Origin: an uncultured Pelagibacteraceae bacterium
GTDB taxonomy: Bacteria; Pseudomonadota; Alphaproteobacteria; Pelagibacterales; Pelagibacteraceae
Reading direction: 5' to 3'
Assembly: GCA_902566315.1 (NCBI GenBank)
Contig: CACFIL010000003.1
Coordinates: 20,654 to 84,653, forward strand
DNA length: 64,000 bases
Part shown: piece by piece, positions 9,303 through 18,045 of the stretch
Numbering within the stretch: the stretch's first letter is position 1
How the letters are laid out: each line of letters begins with the position of its first letter
The notes under the pieces: generated by a model
Seen by the model: the letters and a program-made list of their open reading frames with translations, nothing else
The model's database searches: none
Told to the model about the DNA's origin: nothing
Position numbers and translations under genes: made by a program

Positions 9303-10466
9303 ATGGATATTCACGAATACCAAGCAAAGAAAATACTTTCAAACTTTGGAGTAACAATTCCTAGAGGTGGAATTGTTTATAGTCCAGAGAATGCTGAGAA
9401 TAAAGCTAGAGAAATTGGTGGATCAAGATGGGTAGTAAAAGCACAAATCCATTCTGGTGCTAGAGGAAAAGCCGGAGGAATAATTGTTTGTAATACTCCA
9501 TTAGAAGTTGCTCAAGCTACAGATAAACTATTAGGAAAAAAATTAGTAACAAACCAAACAGGACCTGAAGGTAAAATTGTAAATAGAATTTATATTGAAG
9601 AAGCTACAGATATTGAAAAGGAATTATATTTAGGATTGGTTTTTGATAGAAGCTCAGAAAGTATTATGGTAGTCGCATCAACAGAAGGTGGAATGAGTGT
9701 TGAAGAAATTTCAAAGGAAAAACCAGAAACAATTATTAGATCTAAAATTGAAGTTGCAGTTGGTATGCAAAATTTTCAAGCTAGAGAATTAGCATTTGGT
9801 CTTGGTATAGAGCCAGATTTAATTAGAAGAGCTTCTGATACTATTATTGGATGTTATAAAGCTTTTAGTGAATTAGATGCAACAATGGTTGAGGTTAATC
9901 CATTGGTAATTTCAAAACAAAAACAAATTTTAGCTTTAGATTGTAAAATGAGTTTTGATAACAATGCAATGTTTAGAAGAAGCCAAGTTTCAGAGCTAAG
10001 AGATAAAACTCAAGAAGATTCAAAAGAAATTTTTGCATCAGACAGAGGTTTAAATTATGTCAGTTTAGATGGAAATATAGGTAATATAATTAATGGTGCA
10101 GGACTTGCAATGGCATCTATGGATATGATTAAGTTAGCTGGAGGAGCTCCTGCAAATTTTTTAGATGTAGGAGGTGGAGCAACGCCAGAAAAAATAGTTA
10201 AAGCCTTTAAATTAGTTACAATGGATGAAAAAGTTAAAGTAATTCTTGTAAATATTTTTGCTGGTATCAACAGGTGCGATTGGGTTGCAGAGGGAATTGT
10301 AGATGCATTAAAAAAAATTGAAATTAAAGTTCCATTAGTTATCCGTTTAGCAGGTACTAATGTCGAAAAAGGGAATAAAATCTTAAAAGAGAGTAAAATA
10401 AATTATATAGAGGCAAATACTTTAGAAGATGCAGCTAATAAAGCAGTTGCAGCACTAAATAAATAA
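9303..10466 (+). CDS. mtkA: Malate-CoA ligase (malate thiokinase) beta subunit
   Basis: The 387-residue ATP-grasp protein resembles SucC but matches MtkA more closely. It begins MDIHEYQAKKILSNFGV, has KAQIHSGARGKAGGI for nucleotide binding, TMVEVNPLVI and LALDCKMSFDNNAMFRR, and a C-terminal CoA-ligase domain with NFLDVGGGATPEKI and NIFAGINRCDWVAEG. With MtkB it activates malate to malyl-CoA using ATP and CoA. The NRCDWVAEG segment and the gene order lyase-mtkA-mtkB point to malate rather than succinate; substrate preference is inferred. Without that context a SucC label would be reasonable, since the two families are homologous. Confidence 0.85.
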   Translation: MDIHEYQAKKILSNFGVTIPRGGIVYSPENAENKAREIGGSRWVVKAQIHSGARGKAGGIIVCNTPLEVAQATDKLLGKKLVTNQTGPEGKIVNRIYIEEATDIEKELYLGLVFDRSSESIMVVASTEGGMSVEEISKEKPETIIRSKIEVAVGMQNFQARELAFGLGIEPDLIRRASDTIIGCYKAFSELDATMVEVNPLVISKQKQILALDCKMSFDNNAMFRRSQVSELRDKTQEDSKEIFASDRGLNYVSLDGNIGNIINGAGLAMASMDMIKLAGGAPANFLDVGGGATPEKIVKAFKLVTMDEKVKVILVNIFAGINRCDWVAEGIVDALKKIEIKVPLVIRLAGTNVEKGNKILKESKINYIEANTLEDAANKAVAALNK

Positions 10467-10469
10467 ATC

Positions 10470-11357
10470 ATGACTGTACTAGTAGATAAAAATAGTAAGA
10501 TAATTATCCAGGGTTTTACAGGTAAAATGGGATCTTTTCATGCGGATGAGATGATAAAATATGGCTCAAATGTAGTCGGTGGAGTAACTCCAGGAAAAGG
10601 AGGCTCAAAGCATTTAGATTTACCGGTTTTTAATACAGTTAAAGATGCTGTTAATGAAACAGGAGCTGATGCATCTATTTTATTTGTTCCCCCAGCTTTT
10701 GCAGCCGACTCTGCGATGGAAGCAGCAGATGCTGGAATAAAAATATGTGTAGCAATAGTTGATGGAATACCTTCTCACGATATGATCAGAATAAAAAGGT
10801 ATATGAGAAGATACACTAAAAGTTCTAAAATGACATTAGTTGGACCAAACTGTGCTGGAATTATTAGTCCTGGAAAATCAATGTTAGGAATAATGCCTGG
10901 ACATATTTATAAAGAAGGTAGAATTGGAATTATTAGTAGATCAGGAACATTAGGCTATGAGGCTGCCCAACAACTAAAAAACTTGAATATTGGTGTTTCA
11001 ACAAGTGTAGGAATTGGAGGGGACCCAATTAATGGTAGCTCGTTTAGAGATATAATAGAAAAGTTTGAAACAGATGACGAGACGGATGCAATATTGATGA
11101 TTGGTGAAATTGGTGGTCCACAAGAAGTAGCTGCAGGAGAATTTGCAAAGGAAAATATGAAGAAACCAGTTATTGCTTATATAGCTGGACTAACTGCGCC
11201 AAAAGGAAGAGTGATGGGTCATGCAGGTGCAATAGTTTCAGCTTACGGAGAAAGCGCAATTGAAAAAGTTGAAATTTTAAAAGAGTGTGGAATAACAATT
11301 TCTAAAAATCCATCTGTTATGGGTGATACGGTAAAATCAGTTTTAGAAAAAATGTAA
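10470..11357 (+). CDS. mtkB: Malate-CoA ligase (malate thiokinase) alpha subunit
   Basis: The 295-residue CoA-binding subunit starts with a Rossmann-type IIIQGFTGKMGSFHADEMI, then GSNVVGGVTPGKGG, VGPNCAGIISPGKSMLGIMPG and SRSGTLGYEAAQQL. The phosphohistidine expected in this family is in MGHAGAIVSAYGES near residue 250. The segment IRIKRYMRRYTKSSK is typical of MtkB and differs from SucD, which lacks this basic stretch. It is 3 nt downstream of mtkA and 2 nt upstream of a HIT gene. With the malyl-CoA lyase it gives a route malate to malyl-CoA to acetyl-CoA plus glyoxylate, or the reverse. Confidence 0.86.
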   Translation: MTVLVDKNSKIIIQGFTGKMGSFHADEMIKYGSNVVGGVTPGKGGSKHLDLPVFNTVKDAVNETGADASILFVPPAFAADSAMEAADAGIKICVAIVDGIPSHDMIRIKRYMRRYTKSSKMTLVGPNCAGIISPGKSMLGIMPGHIYKEGRIGIISRSGTLGYEAAQQLKNLNIGVSTSVGIGGDPINGSSFRDIIEKFETDDETDAILMIGEIGGPQEVAAGEFAKENMKKPVIAYIAGLTAPKGRVMGHAGAIVSAYGESAIEKVEILKECGITISKNPSVMGDTVKSVLEKM

Positions 11358-11359
11358 CT

Positions 11360-11725
11360 ATGAGTTACGATGATAATAATATATTTGCAAAAATATTGAG
11401 AAATGAGATACCTTGTAATAAAATTTATGAGGATGAATTTGTTTTATCTTTTCATGATATAAATCCTCAAAAAAAAATTCATGCTTTAGTAATTCCAAAA
11501 GGAAAATATGTTGACTTAGATGACTTTAGTCAAAACGCATCATCTGAAGAAATGGTTGGATTATTAAAAGGCATAAATACTGTAGCAAAGAAATTAAATA
11601 TATCTGTTGATACCGGCAAAGGATATAGAGCGCTAGCAAATATAAGCGAAAATGGAGGACAAGAAGTTCCACATTTGCATTTTCATTTGTTTGGCGGGGA
11701 GAAAATCGGTAAAATGGTCTCGTGA
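11360..11725 (+). CDS. HIT family nucleotide-binding protein (HinT-like)
   Basis: A 121-residue histidine-triad protein. It begins NIFAKILRNEIPCNKIYEDE, a classic HinT/PKCI N-terminus, and ends with the triad PHLHFHLFGGEKIG (HxHxHxx). Family members hydrolyse purine nucleoside phosphoramidates and acyl-adenylates; the physiological substrate here is unknown. The start ATG is 2 nt after mtkB and the stop overlaps the GTG start of the acetyltransferase gene (GTGA), so it is part of the same long transcription unit. Confidence 0.93.
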   Translation: MSYDDNNIFAKILRNEIPCNKIYEDEFVLSFHDINPQKKIHALVIPKGKYVDLDDFSQNASSEEMVGLLKGINTVAKKLNISVDTGKGYRALANISENGGQEVPHLHFHLFGGEKIGKMVS

Positions 11726-12234
11726 AAATTAATGTAGATAGAATTTTTTTAGAGATAAATTCAATAAGTGATCTAAACCATTCAAAAAATCCAGGTTCAA
11801 ATTTTAAAATTAGTGAAGTAGACCCACCAGATTTCCATCTAAACAAATTTTTCTATAAGCAAATTGGAAAAAAGCATAGATGGATAGATAGATTAACCTG
11901 GGGAGATAAAAAATGGATTGAGTATGTTGAAAATCCTAGAATAAAAACCTTTATTTTAAAGGATAATAACAACCTAGCTGGATATTATGAAACTATTCGT
12001 GATCTGGACCATAATCATTCTGAAATCGCATATTTTGGTATTTTGGAGGAATATTTTGGAAAGAAATGTGGCGGCTATCTTCTTTCTGAGGCAATTAAGA
12101 AATTATTTGAGGAAGGTATGACAAGAGTTTGGCTCCACACTTGTTCACTAGATCATGAAAATGCAATTAAAAATTATTTAGCCAGAGGAATGCAGGTATT
12201 TAAATCTGAAAAAATAAATGTTGAGGTTAATTAA
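11722..12234 (+). CDS. GNAT family N-acetyltransferase
   Basis: The 170-residue product has GNAT features: GYYETIRDLDHNHSEIAYFGI as the central strands, then EEYFGKKCGGYLLSEAIKKLF, a variant of the acetyl-CoA loop (Q/RxxGxG/A) with the glycines kept in KCGGYL, and HTCSLDHENAIKNYLARGM, the usual C-terminal N-A-xx-Y-xxxGF-like motif. The acceptor is unknown. The start is GTG overlapping the HIT gene stop. The gene ends convergently with lolA, overlapping by 8 nt, and closes the run that began with hisB. Confidence 0.82.
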   Translation: MKINVDRIFLEINSISDLNHSKNPGSNFKISEVDPPDFHLNKFFYKQIGKKHRWIDRLTWGDKKWIEYVENPRIKTFILKDNNNLAGYYETIRDLDHNHSEIAYFGILEEYFGKKCGGYLLSEAIKKLFEEGMTRVWLHTCSLDHENAIKNYLARGMQVFKSEKINVEVN

Positions 12235-12784
12235 TATACTTTTGTAAAGAAAATATATTTTCTTCAATATTAACATTTGTATTAATATCACTTAAAAAAG
12301 TTTGTATTAGATTTTGGTATATGTCTTTTGTCTCCCAACCTATTAAATCTAAACTTTCTTTATCAAAAAAAACCTTAATTCGATTATTTTCGTATTCAAA
12401 ATTAAATACATAATAAAAAGGATAATTTTTGTCATTTTCTACTTCTTTCATTTTTGAAATTAAAAATTTTTTATCTAAAATAAAATTTAAAGGTGTTTCA
12501 TCTAAAGGATATCTATAATAATTTTTGATTTTATCTGAATTAATAACTAAAGATTTACCGTTCGAAACTAGGATTTTATTGTAAATATCATAATACTTAC
12601 AAAGAATTTTTTTCGGATATAAAATAATACACTCACCTTTTTCAATATTATTATTGTCTATCTTCTGTATAAATTTAAATTCCAAAGAATTTATTTTTTC
12701 TAAATGACTTATAATTTCTTGATTTGAACTATGTGCATTTAAATTAAAAAATAAAATGAAAAAATAAATTAAATATTTTCTCAT
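12227..12784 (-). CDS. lolA: Outer-membrane lipoprotein carrier LolA
   Basis: The 185-residue protein has a signal peptide (MRKYLIYFFILFFNLNAHS) and the half-barrel pattern of LolA: HLEKINSLEFKFIQKI near the start of the mature part, GECIILYPKKILCKYYD, SNGKSLVINSDKIKNYYRYPLDETP and, later, DKESLDLIGWETKDIYQN. LolA shuttles lipoproteins across the periplasm from LolCDE to the outer membrane. It directly follows ftsK with an ATGA overlap; ftsK-lolA is a common alphaproteobacterial pair and supports the call. The two Cys residues are not a lipobox. Confidence 0.85.
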   Translation of the reverse strand: MRKYLIYFFILFFNLNAHSSNQEIISHLEKINSLEFKFIQKIDNNNIEKGECIILYPKKILCKYYDIYNKILVSNGKSLVINSDKIKNYYRYPLDETPLNFILDKKFLISKMKEVENDKNYPFYYVFNFEYENNRIKVFFDKESLDLIGWETKDIYQNLIQTFLSDINTNVNIEENIFSLQKYIN

Positions 12785-14868
12785 TTAAGCACTTCTCTTT
12801 TACCAACGTGATTCGCTTGACTTACTTCTCCGTTTGCCTCCATTTGATCAACTATTCTAGCTGCTCTATTGTAACCAATTTGTAATTTTCTTTGTAGAAA
12901 AGATGTCGATGCTTTTCTCTCAGATTTAACTATTTCAAGGGCTGTATTGTACAATTCATCTAAGTTTTCATTATCTTTTGAATTATTATTAACTTCTTTT
13001 TCGTCTGCAAAATTTAGAATTTCATCCACATAATCTGGCTCAGCCTGATTTCTTAAGAAGTTATTTATTTTCTCAATTTCTTCTTCCGATACAAATGGAG
13101 CGTGGACTCTTGTAATCCTGTTAGCTGAGGTCATATAAAGCATATCTCCTTTCCCCAACAATTGCTCAGCTCCTTGTTCTCCCAGAATTGTTCTACTATC
13201 TATTTTAGATGTAACTTGAAATGATATTCTAGTTGGAAAATTAGCTTTTATCGTTCCTGTGATTACGTCAACGCTTGGTCTTTGAGTAGCCATTATAATA
13301 TGTATTCCAGCGGCTCTCGCCATTTGTGAAAGTTTTTGAATATAATTCTCTATATCCTTCCCAGCGACCAGCATCAAATCTGACATTTCATCAACAATTA
13401 CAACGATATAAGGCATAGAAAGCTTGTGTTTTTCGTTATATCCGTCAATATTTCTCACTCCAACTTTGGTCATTAATTTGTATCTACTTTCCATTTCTTT
13501 AACGACCCATCCAAGAACTGAAGCAGCTCTTTTTGCTTCTGTAATTACTGGACACAGCAAATGGGGAATTCCTTCGTATGTTGATAATTCTAACATTTTA
13601 GGATCGATCAATATAAATTTGCATTTTTCTGGAGAGTGCTTGTATAAAAGGGATAAAATAATTGTATTAATACAAACTGATTTACCTGAACCAGTTGTAC
13701 CAGCTATGAGCAAATGAGGCATACTGGTTAAATCACTAGTTATTGGTAACCCAGAAATACTTTTTCCAAGAGCAATTGGGAGCTTTATGTCTTTTTTTTT
13801 ATACCTAGAGTCAGAAATTATTTCACTCAGGAAAACATTTTCCCTTTGAGGTTTAGGTAATTCAATTCCTATAGTATTACTTCCTGGAATTGTTGCAATT
13901 CTAGCAGATTCTGAACTAGTATTTCTTGCAATATCCTCAGAAAGATTAATTATTTTTGATACTTTAACACCTGGGGCAGGTTCAAACTCATATAATGTAA
14001 CAACAGGACCTTGACTAACCTTCTTAACTTCTCCTTCTACTCCAAAATCTAATAAAATTTTTTCTAGCGTTTTTTCATCGATTTTATTTTCTGATAAATT
14101 TTTATCTTTTTTTGAAGGATTTTTTAAAAAGTCTAATGAGGGTAATTTATATTTAATAACCTTTTTATCTGAGTGTATAGTGTTTTTATCAAATGAAAAA
14201 TTTTCTTGGACCCTAGTTTCATTATTAAGATTTTCCACTTCATTTAATAAATTTTCATTATAATTTTCAACAAGACTTTCTGACGGCACTTTTTTAGATC
14301 TTGAGAAAATTGAAAACACGAATTTTAAATGTCTTAATTTTAAATTAATACTTAGAAAAAAAAACGTTGATATTAAAATAATTAAAATTACATAACTAAT
14401 CTGATTATTTATGTTTATTAAATTAATAATGAAAGTTTCTTCAAATAAATTACCTAAAAATCCGTTATTTCCGTTAATTGTAAGCCAGTAAGTTTCAGTA
14501 TGGAAGACTGTAAAGAATAATGTTCCTATTATTGAATATAGAATTGTAAAAAATAAACATTCAATAATATGTAAAATTTTTTTATCAATTATTACTGATA
14601 TAGATATAAGCAAAAAAGAGATCGGTACTAACAATGAGATTAAACCAATTGATTGAAATAAAATATCAGAGGCATAGCTACCTTTTGAGCCTAATAAATT
14701 CTTAATTTCTATATTTTCAGGAAAAATAAAGTTAGGATCCTCAGGTGAATAGCTAATTAATGATACCAGGAGTAAAATAGACAAACAAAGTAAGGCTAAA
14801 CCAACTAACTCAGACAACCTTTTAAGGAGAAAACTTGTTGTATTATCTACTAAATTTTTAATTTTCAT
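12781..14868 (-). CDS. ftsK: DNA translocase FtsK/SpoIIIE
   Basis: The 695-residue protein has four membrane segments in residues 15-175, a short linker, the motor domain and a C-terminal winged-helix gamma domain. Visible motifs are the alpha-domain VKKVSQGPVVTLYEFEPAPG, Walker A AGTTGSGKSV near residue 391, FKFILIDPKMLELSTYEG-type strand, Walker B YIVVIVDEMSDLM and MATQRPSVDVITG. The gamma domain near residues 630-690 (SFLQRKLQIGYNRAARIVDQ) would read KOPS-like sequences. It pumps DNA at the septum and supports dif/Xer resolution. It is shorter than E. coli FtsK because the linker is reduced, and it is divergent from the hydroxylase gene. Confidence 0.96.
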   Translation of the reverse strand: MKIKNLVDNTTSFLLKRLSELVGLALLCLSILLLVSLISYSPEDPNFIFPENIEIKNLLGSKGSYASDILFQSIGLISLLVPISFLLISISVIIDKKILHIIECLFFTILYSIIGTLFFTVFHTETYWLTINGNNGFLGNLFEETFIINLININNQISYVILIILISTFFFLSINLKLRHLKFVFSIFSRSKKVPSESLVENYNENLLNEVENLNNETRVQENFSFDKNTIHSDKKVIKYKLPSLDFLKNPSKKDKNLSENKIDEKTLEKILLDFGVEGEVKKVSQGPVVTLYEFEPAPGVKVSKIINLSEDIARNTSSESARIATIPGSNTIGIELPKPQRENVFLSEIISDSRYKKKDIKLPIALGKSISGLPITSDLTSMPHLLIAGTTGSGKSVCINTIILSLLYKHSPEKCKFILIDPKMLELSTYEGIPHLLCPVITEAKRAASVLGWVVKEMESRYKLMTKVGVRNIDGYNEKHKLSMPYIVVIVDEMSDLMLVAGKDIENYIQKLSQMARAAGIHIIMATQRPSVDVITGTIKANFPTRISFQVTSKIDSRTILGEQGAEQLLGKGDMLYMTSANRITRVHAPFVSEEEIEKINNFLRNQAEPDYVDEILNFADEKEVNNNSKDNENLDELYNTALEIVKSERKASTSFLQRKLQIGYNRAARIVDQMEANGEVSQANHVGKREVLK

Positions 14869-14931
14869 TTTATCATTAATGATTTGTCACTTTGTATCAT
14901 TTAATTTTTGCTGATAAAATTAAATAATATT

Positions 14932-15993
14932 ATGAATATTTGTCTTTTAGGAAATAATTTAACAAATCTAGTTTTGGCAAACATATTACTTAAGAAAAAG
15001 ATCAACGTTGACATTATCTTTCAAGATAAATTACCCCCATTAATAAATACTATTAGAACAATTGCTATTTCAAATGAAAATTACAAATTTTTGAGAGAAA
15101 ATATAAAAGAAATTTCTAAATTAGGATGGCCGACAGAAAAAATCAAAATTTATTCAGATAAAAATAAATCACCAGAGTTGTTTGAGTTCAAAAATAAAAA
15201 TCAGAATAATTTTTATTTATTCAAATATAGTTCTTTATATAATTTAATGAAAAAAAATAAATATTTAAAATTTAAAAAATTTAAAAATTATAATTTAGAT
15301 ATGATTGAAAAACGAAATTATAATTTAATTATCAATTCAGAGCAAAATAATCCAATTACAAAAAAATACTTTCAAAAAAAAATAGAAAAAAATTATAAAT
15401 CTTTAGCTCATACTTTAATAATCGATCACAAAAAAATCGAGAATAAAATTGCTACTCAAATTTTTACTAAAAATGGTCCTTTAGCATTTCTCCCTTTATC
15501 AAATAATCAAACCTCAATTGTATTTTCCAATAATTCAACAAACTTAATTGATAAATCTAGTCTTATGAAAATAATTAATAAATATAATTACCAATATGAG
15601 ATATATAAAAGCAGTGAAGTTGAGTCTGTAGGTATCAAGTTTTTAGTTCTTAGAGACTACATTTTTAAAAATGTTTTATCATTTGGAGATTTGATACATA
15701 AAGTCCATCCACTGGCCGGACAGGGTTTTAATATGACCATCAGAGACATTAAATCTCTATCTAATTTATTAGATGAAAATATTAGATTAGGCATTGATGA
15801 TGGAAAAATAATTGCTCAAAAGTTTCAAAAAAATAATAAACATTTAAATTTTGTTTATGGATTAGGAATAGATGCTATAAATTCTTTTTTTAAACTTGAT
15901 AATAAGCTAGAAAATAATTTATCAGAACCAATTTTTAAAGTCCTAAAAGGAAATAAAATATTGAATAAGTATGCAACATTTTTGTCAAATTAG
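14932..15993 (+). CDS. UbiH/UbiF/VisC-type FAD-dependent hydroxylase (ubiquinone synthesis)
   Basis: The 353-residue product begins MNICLLGNNLTNLVLANILL, a degenerate FAD Rossmann motif lacking the strict GxGxxG. The strongest evidence is FGDLIHKVHPLAGQGFNM followed by TIRDIKSLSNLL, matching the UbiH-family signature GDAAHxxHPlAGQGlNlGlrD. These enzymes hydroxylate the ubiquinone ring. The ORF track begins at TTG 14908; ATG 14932 is preferred because it begins the Rossmann strand directly. The middle of the protein is extremely Lys/Asn/Ile-rich and diverged. It is divergent from ftsK. Which ring carbon is modified cannot be told. Confidence 0.75.
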   Translation: MNICLLGNNLTNLVLANILLKKKINVDIIFQDKLPPLINTIRTIAISNENYKFLRENIKEISKLGWPTEKIKIYSDKNKSPELFEFKNKNQNNFYLFKYSSLYNLMKKNKYLKFKKFKNYNLDMIEKRNYNLIINSEQNNPITKKYFQKKIEKNYKSLAHTLIIDHKKIENKIATQIFTKNGPLAFLPLSNNQTSIVFSNNSTNLIDKSSLMKIINKYNYQYEIYKSSEVESVGIKFLVLRDYIFKNVLSFGDLIHKVHPLAGQGFNMTIRDIKSLSNLLDENIRLGIDDGKIIAQKFQKNNKHLNFVYGLGIDAINSFFKLDNKLENNLSEPIFKVLKGNKILNKYATFLSN

Positions 15994-16002
15994 TTTATAT
16001 TT

Positions 16003-16644
16003 TTATTGTAAAGTTTTGTTGTTAAAATTATCTACAATATAAGTATTTAGAATTTCTTCTAACTTTTCCTTTCTTATATTTAAATCTTTACTTTCTAATA
16101 AAACTTGTTTTTCCTCTAATGAGAATGGGGATGCCATTGAAAGAGTATTTATGGTTTGGTCTAAACTTTGCTTTTCGATTTCTTTCCAATTAATTTCATA
16201 TCCTTGTCTCTTAAATAACCCTTTAAGATTTTGAAATATTAATTTTAAGTCTGAAAATTTTATTTCATCTGATTTTTCAATTAAATCACTTGAAAAGTCT
16301 TCATATTTGACCTCACATTCTCTAAATAAGTTATCGTTATTTACTTCTTCCGTGATCTTAAATCTACATACACCATTCAAAACTATCAAGTATCTACCGT
16401 CATCTGTTTCATTAAAACTTGTTATTTTCCCAGCACAACCTACATCGTGTAAATCAGGCTTCTTTAATTCACCAGTTTTTTTTGGTTGTATCATGCCTAT
16501 CATACGGTCACTTTTCATACTTTTATCTATCATTTGAATGTATCGGGGTTCAAAAATATTTAATGGCACCGTTGTCCGAGGAAAAATTATAAAATTTGAT
16601 AATGGAAAAACTGGTAAAATTTTTGGAAGATCTTCTTTTTTCAT
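16003..16644 (-). CDS. LON substrate-binding (N-terminal) domain protein
   Basis: The real product is about 213 residues, starting at ATG 16644 (MKKEDLPKILPVFPLSNFII); the ORF track's upstream start at 16812 adds a hydrophobic segment that lies antisense to the TPR gene and is not believable. The N-terminal LON domain (PF02190) is seen in LPVFPLSN, FPRTTVPLNIFEPRY, VGCAGKITSFNETDDGRY and LNGVCRFKI. There is no ATPase or protease domain, so it is a stand-alone LON-domain protein as is common in alphaproteobacteria; function unknown. The C-terminal helices (SLDQTINTLSMASPFSLEEKQVLL, here quoted only in part) match the Lon N-domain. Confidence 0.88.
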   Translation of the reverse strand: MKKEDLPKILPVFPLSNFIIFPRTTVPLNIFEPRYIQMIDKSMKSDRMIGMIQPKKTGELKKPDLHDVGCAGKITSFNETDDGRYLIVLNGVCRFKITEEVNNDNLFRECEVKYEDFSSDLIEKSDEIKFSDLKLIFQNLKGLFKRQGYEINWKEIEKQSLDQTINTLSMASPFSLEEKQVLLESKDLNIRKEKLEEILNTYIVDNFNNKTLQ

Positions 16645-16670
16645 ATAATTTAAATTATAACATCTAATCA

Positions 16671-17417
16671 ATGAATTCAAATTATTTAGAAAAAAAAAAA
16701 GTTTTAATTGCTTTTGAAAAGAAAAATTTTCAAGAGGTAATACGTACAGGTGAAAAATTACTAAAAGAGAGACAAAATGATACACAATTAATATTTTTAT
16801 TAGGATTAGCATCTATAAATATTCATAATTTTATTAATGCAGAAATTTATTTTGAAAAATTAATTTTACTAAAAAAAAATGCAGAAAATTTATATACATT
16901 AGGAAATATTCAAAAAAGGTTAAAAAAATTTAATCAAGCTCTTGTTTCATTTGAAGAGGCTATAAAATTAAAACCTCATTTTTCTGAAGCATATAACAAT
17001 TTAGGTAGCACATTAAAGTCTTTAAATAAATATGAAGAGGCAATACTTAGTTACAAGAAATCAATTAAAATAAACAAAAGTAATTTTGAGGCAAACTATA
17101 ATCTTGCAAACTTATTTTTTTTTTTAGAAAACTATATTGAAGCAATAGATTATTATAAAAGTATAATTAATTTAGAGACAAGAAATGAAGAAAGTTGTGA
17201 AAAATATACAATATGCTTATCTAAAACAGGTAAGAAAAATGAGGTAAAAGATTTTGTTTTAAATATTATCTCAAAATATCCAAATAACAGAGTTTTAAAT
17301 AATTTATTGGGACAATCATTGTTATCTTTAAATTACCATAAAGAAGGTTTATCTTACATAAGGAAGGGAGCAGGTTTTTTACAACTTGATAAAAATGGAG
17401 TTAACTTATTAAAATGA
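16671..17417 (+). CDS. Tetratricopeptide-repeat protein
   Basis: The 248-residue protein consists of about six TPR units, the clearest being NAENLYTLGNIQKRLKKFNQ, then FSEAYNNLGSTLKSLNKYEE and NFEANYNLANLFFFLENYIE, with the W/Y-LG-A-pattern of TPR helix A and B. There is no signal peptide, so it is probably cytosolic. Its N-terminal half is clearly paralogous to that of the TPR-sulfotransferase at 18.05 kb (same helix order and the shared YNNLG unit). The 3' end overlaps the 2OG-oxygenase gene by 4 nt (ATGA), suggesting that it acts with that oxygenase, perhaps as its substrate-binding partner (inference). Confidence 0.85.
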   Translation: MNSNYLEKKKVLIAFEKKNFQEVIRTGEKLLKERQNDTQLIFLLGLASINIHNFINAEIYFEKLILLKKNAENLYTLGNIQKRLKKFNQALVSFEEAIKLKPHFSEAYNNLGSTLKSLNKYEEAILSYKKSIKINKSNFEANYNLANLFFFLENYIEAIDYYKSIINLETRNEESCEKYTICLSKTGKKNEVKDFVLNIISKYPNNRVLNNLLGQSLLSLNYHKEGLSYIRKGAGFLQLDKNGVNLLK

Positions 17418-18010
17418 AAAGAATAAATATAAGTACTGAAAAATCACCAAATTTTATTGGATGCTGGTACCTTAATAATGAAAATATTAGCAAAGGTATA
17501 ATTAATTTTTTTGAGTCAAACCAATCTTTCCAAAAAAAAGGAACTACAGCAAAAGGAGTTGAAGAAAATAGAAAAAGATCAACAGATATAACAATAAGCC
17601 CAAATAAATTATCAGATCCTAAATATAAAGTTTTTCAAGATTATTTTTCTGAACTTCAAAAATGTTTTTTGGACTATAGAGAACAGTGGCCGTTTGTGAA
17701 AGAGTTTTTAACAAAAGTTAACGTTGGACCTTTTAATGTCCAAAAATACTTTCCGGGAGATCATTTTGCAGCTCTACATTCTGAAAGAACAAATTTGTCA
17801 ACGCTGCATAGAATCTTTGCTTTTATGACATACTTAAACGACGTTAATGATGGAGGAACCACTAACTTCGATCACTATGGATTAAAAATTAAGCCTGAAA
17901 ATAATAAAACATTAATTTGGCCAGCTGAATGGACACACGCGCATACAGGGTCTGTATTAAAAAGTGGAACGAAGTATATAATTACAGGTTGGTTTGATTT
18001 TGCATCTTAA
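17414..18010 (+). CDS. 2OG-Fe(II) oxygenase (prolyl-4-hydroxylase-like)
   Basis: The 198-residue product has the double-stranded beta-helix pattern of P4H-like 2-oxoglutarate dioxygenases: FNVQKYFPGDHFAALHSE, then FAFMTYLNDVNDGGTTNF, and WPAEWTHAHTGSVLKSGTKY. The facial triad would be H122, E124 (Glu in place of the usual Asp) and H175 or H177; K187 takes the place of the 2OG-binding Arg/Lys. The substrate is unknown. It overlaps the TPR gene by 4 nt and is followed after 35 nt by the TPR-sulfotransferase, so the three are probably cotranscribed. Codon use is like that of the surrounding genome. Confidence 0.83.
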   Translation: MKRINISTEKSPNFIGCWYLNNENISKGIINFFESNQSFQKKGTTAKGVEENRKRSTDITISPNKLSDPKYKVFQDYFSELQKCFLDYREQWPFVKEFLTKVNVGPFNVQKYFPGDHFAALHSERTNLSTLHRIFAFMTYLNDVNDGGTTNFDHYGLKIKPENNKTLIWPAEWTHAHTGSVLKSGTKYIITGWFDFAS

Positions 18011-18045
18011 AATAAACACTCAAAATCTTTATTTCATTTATTTAA

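Noticed and set aside
9303-11357. Succinyl-CoA synthetase (sucCD) annotation
   Set aside because: Gene order after malyl-CoA lyase and the RRY/basic segment of the alpha subunit fit malate-CoA ligase better, though the families are close.
16645-16812. Upstream extension of the LON-domain frame in the ORF track
   Set aside because: It adds a hydrophobic leader that is antisense to the TPR gene; ATG 16644 gives the family-typical N-terminus.
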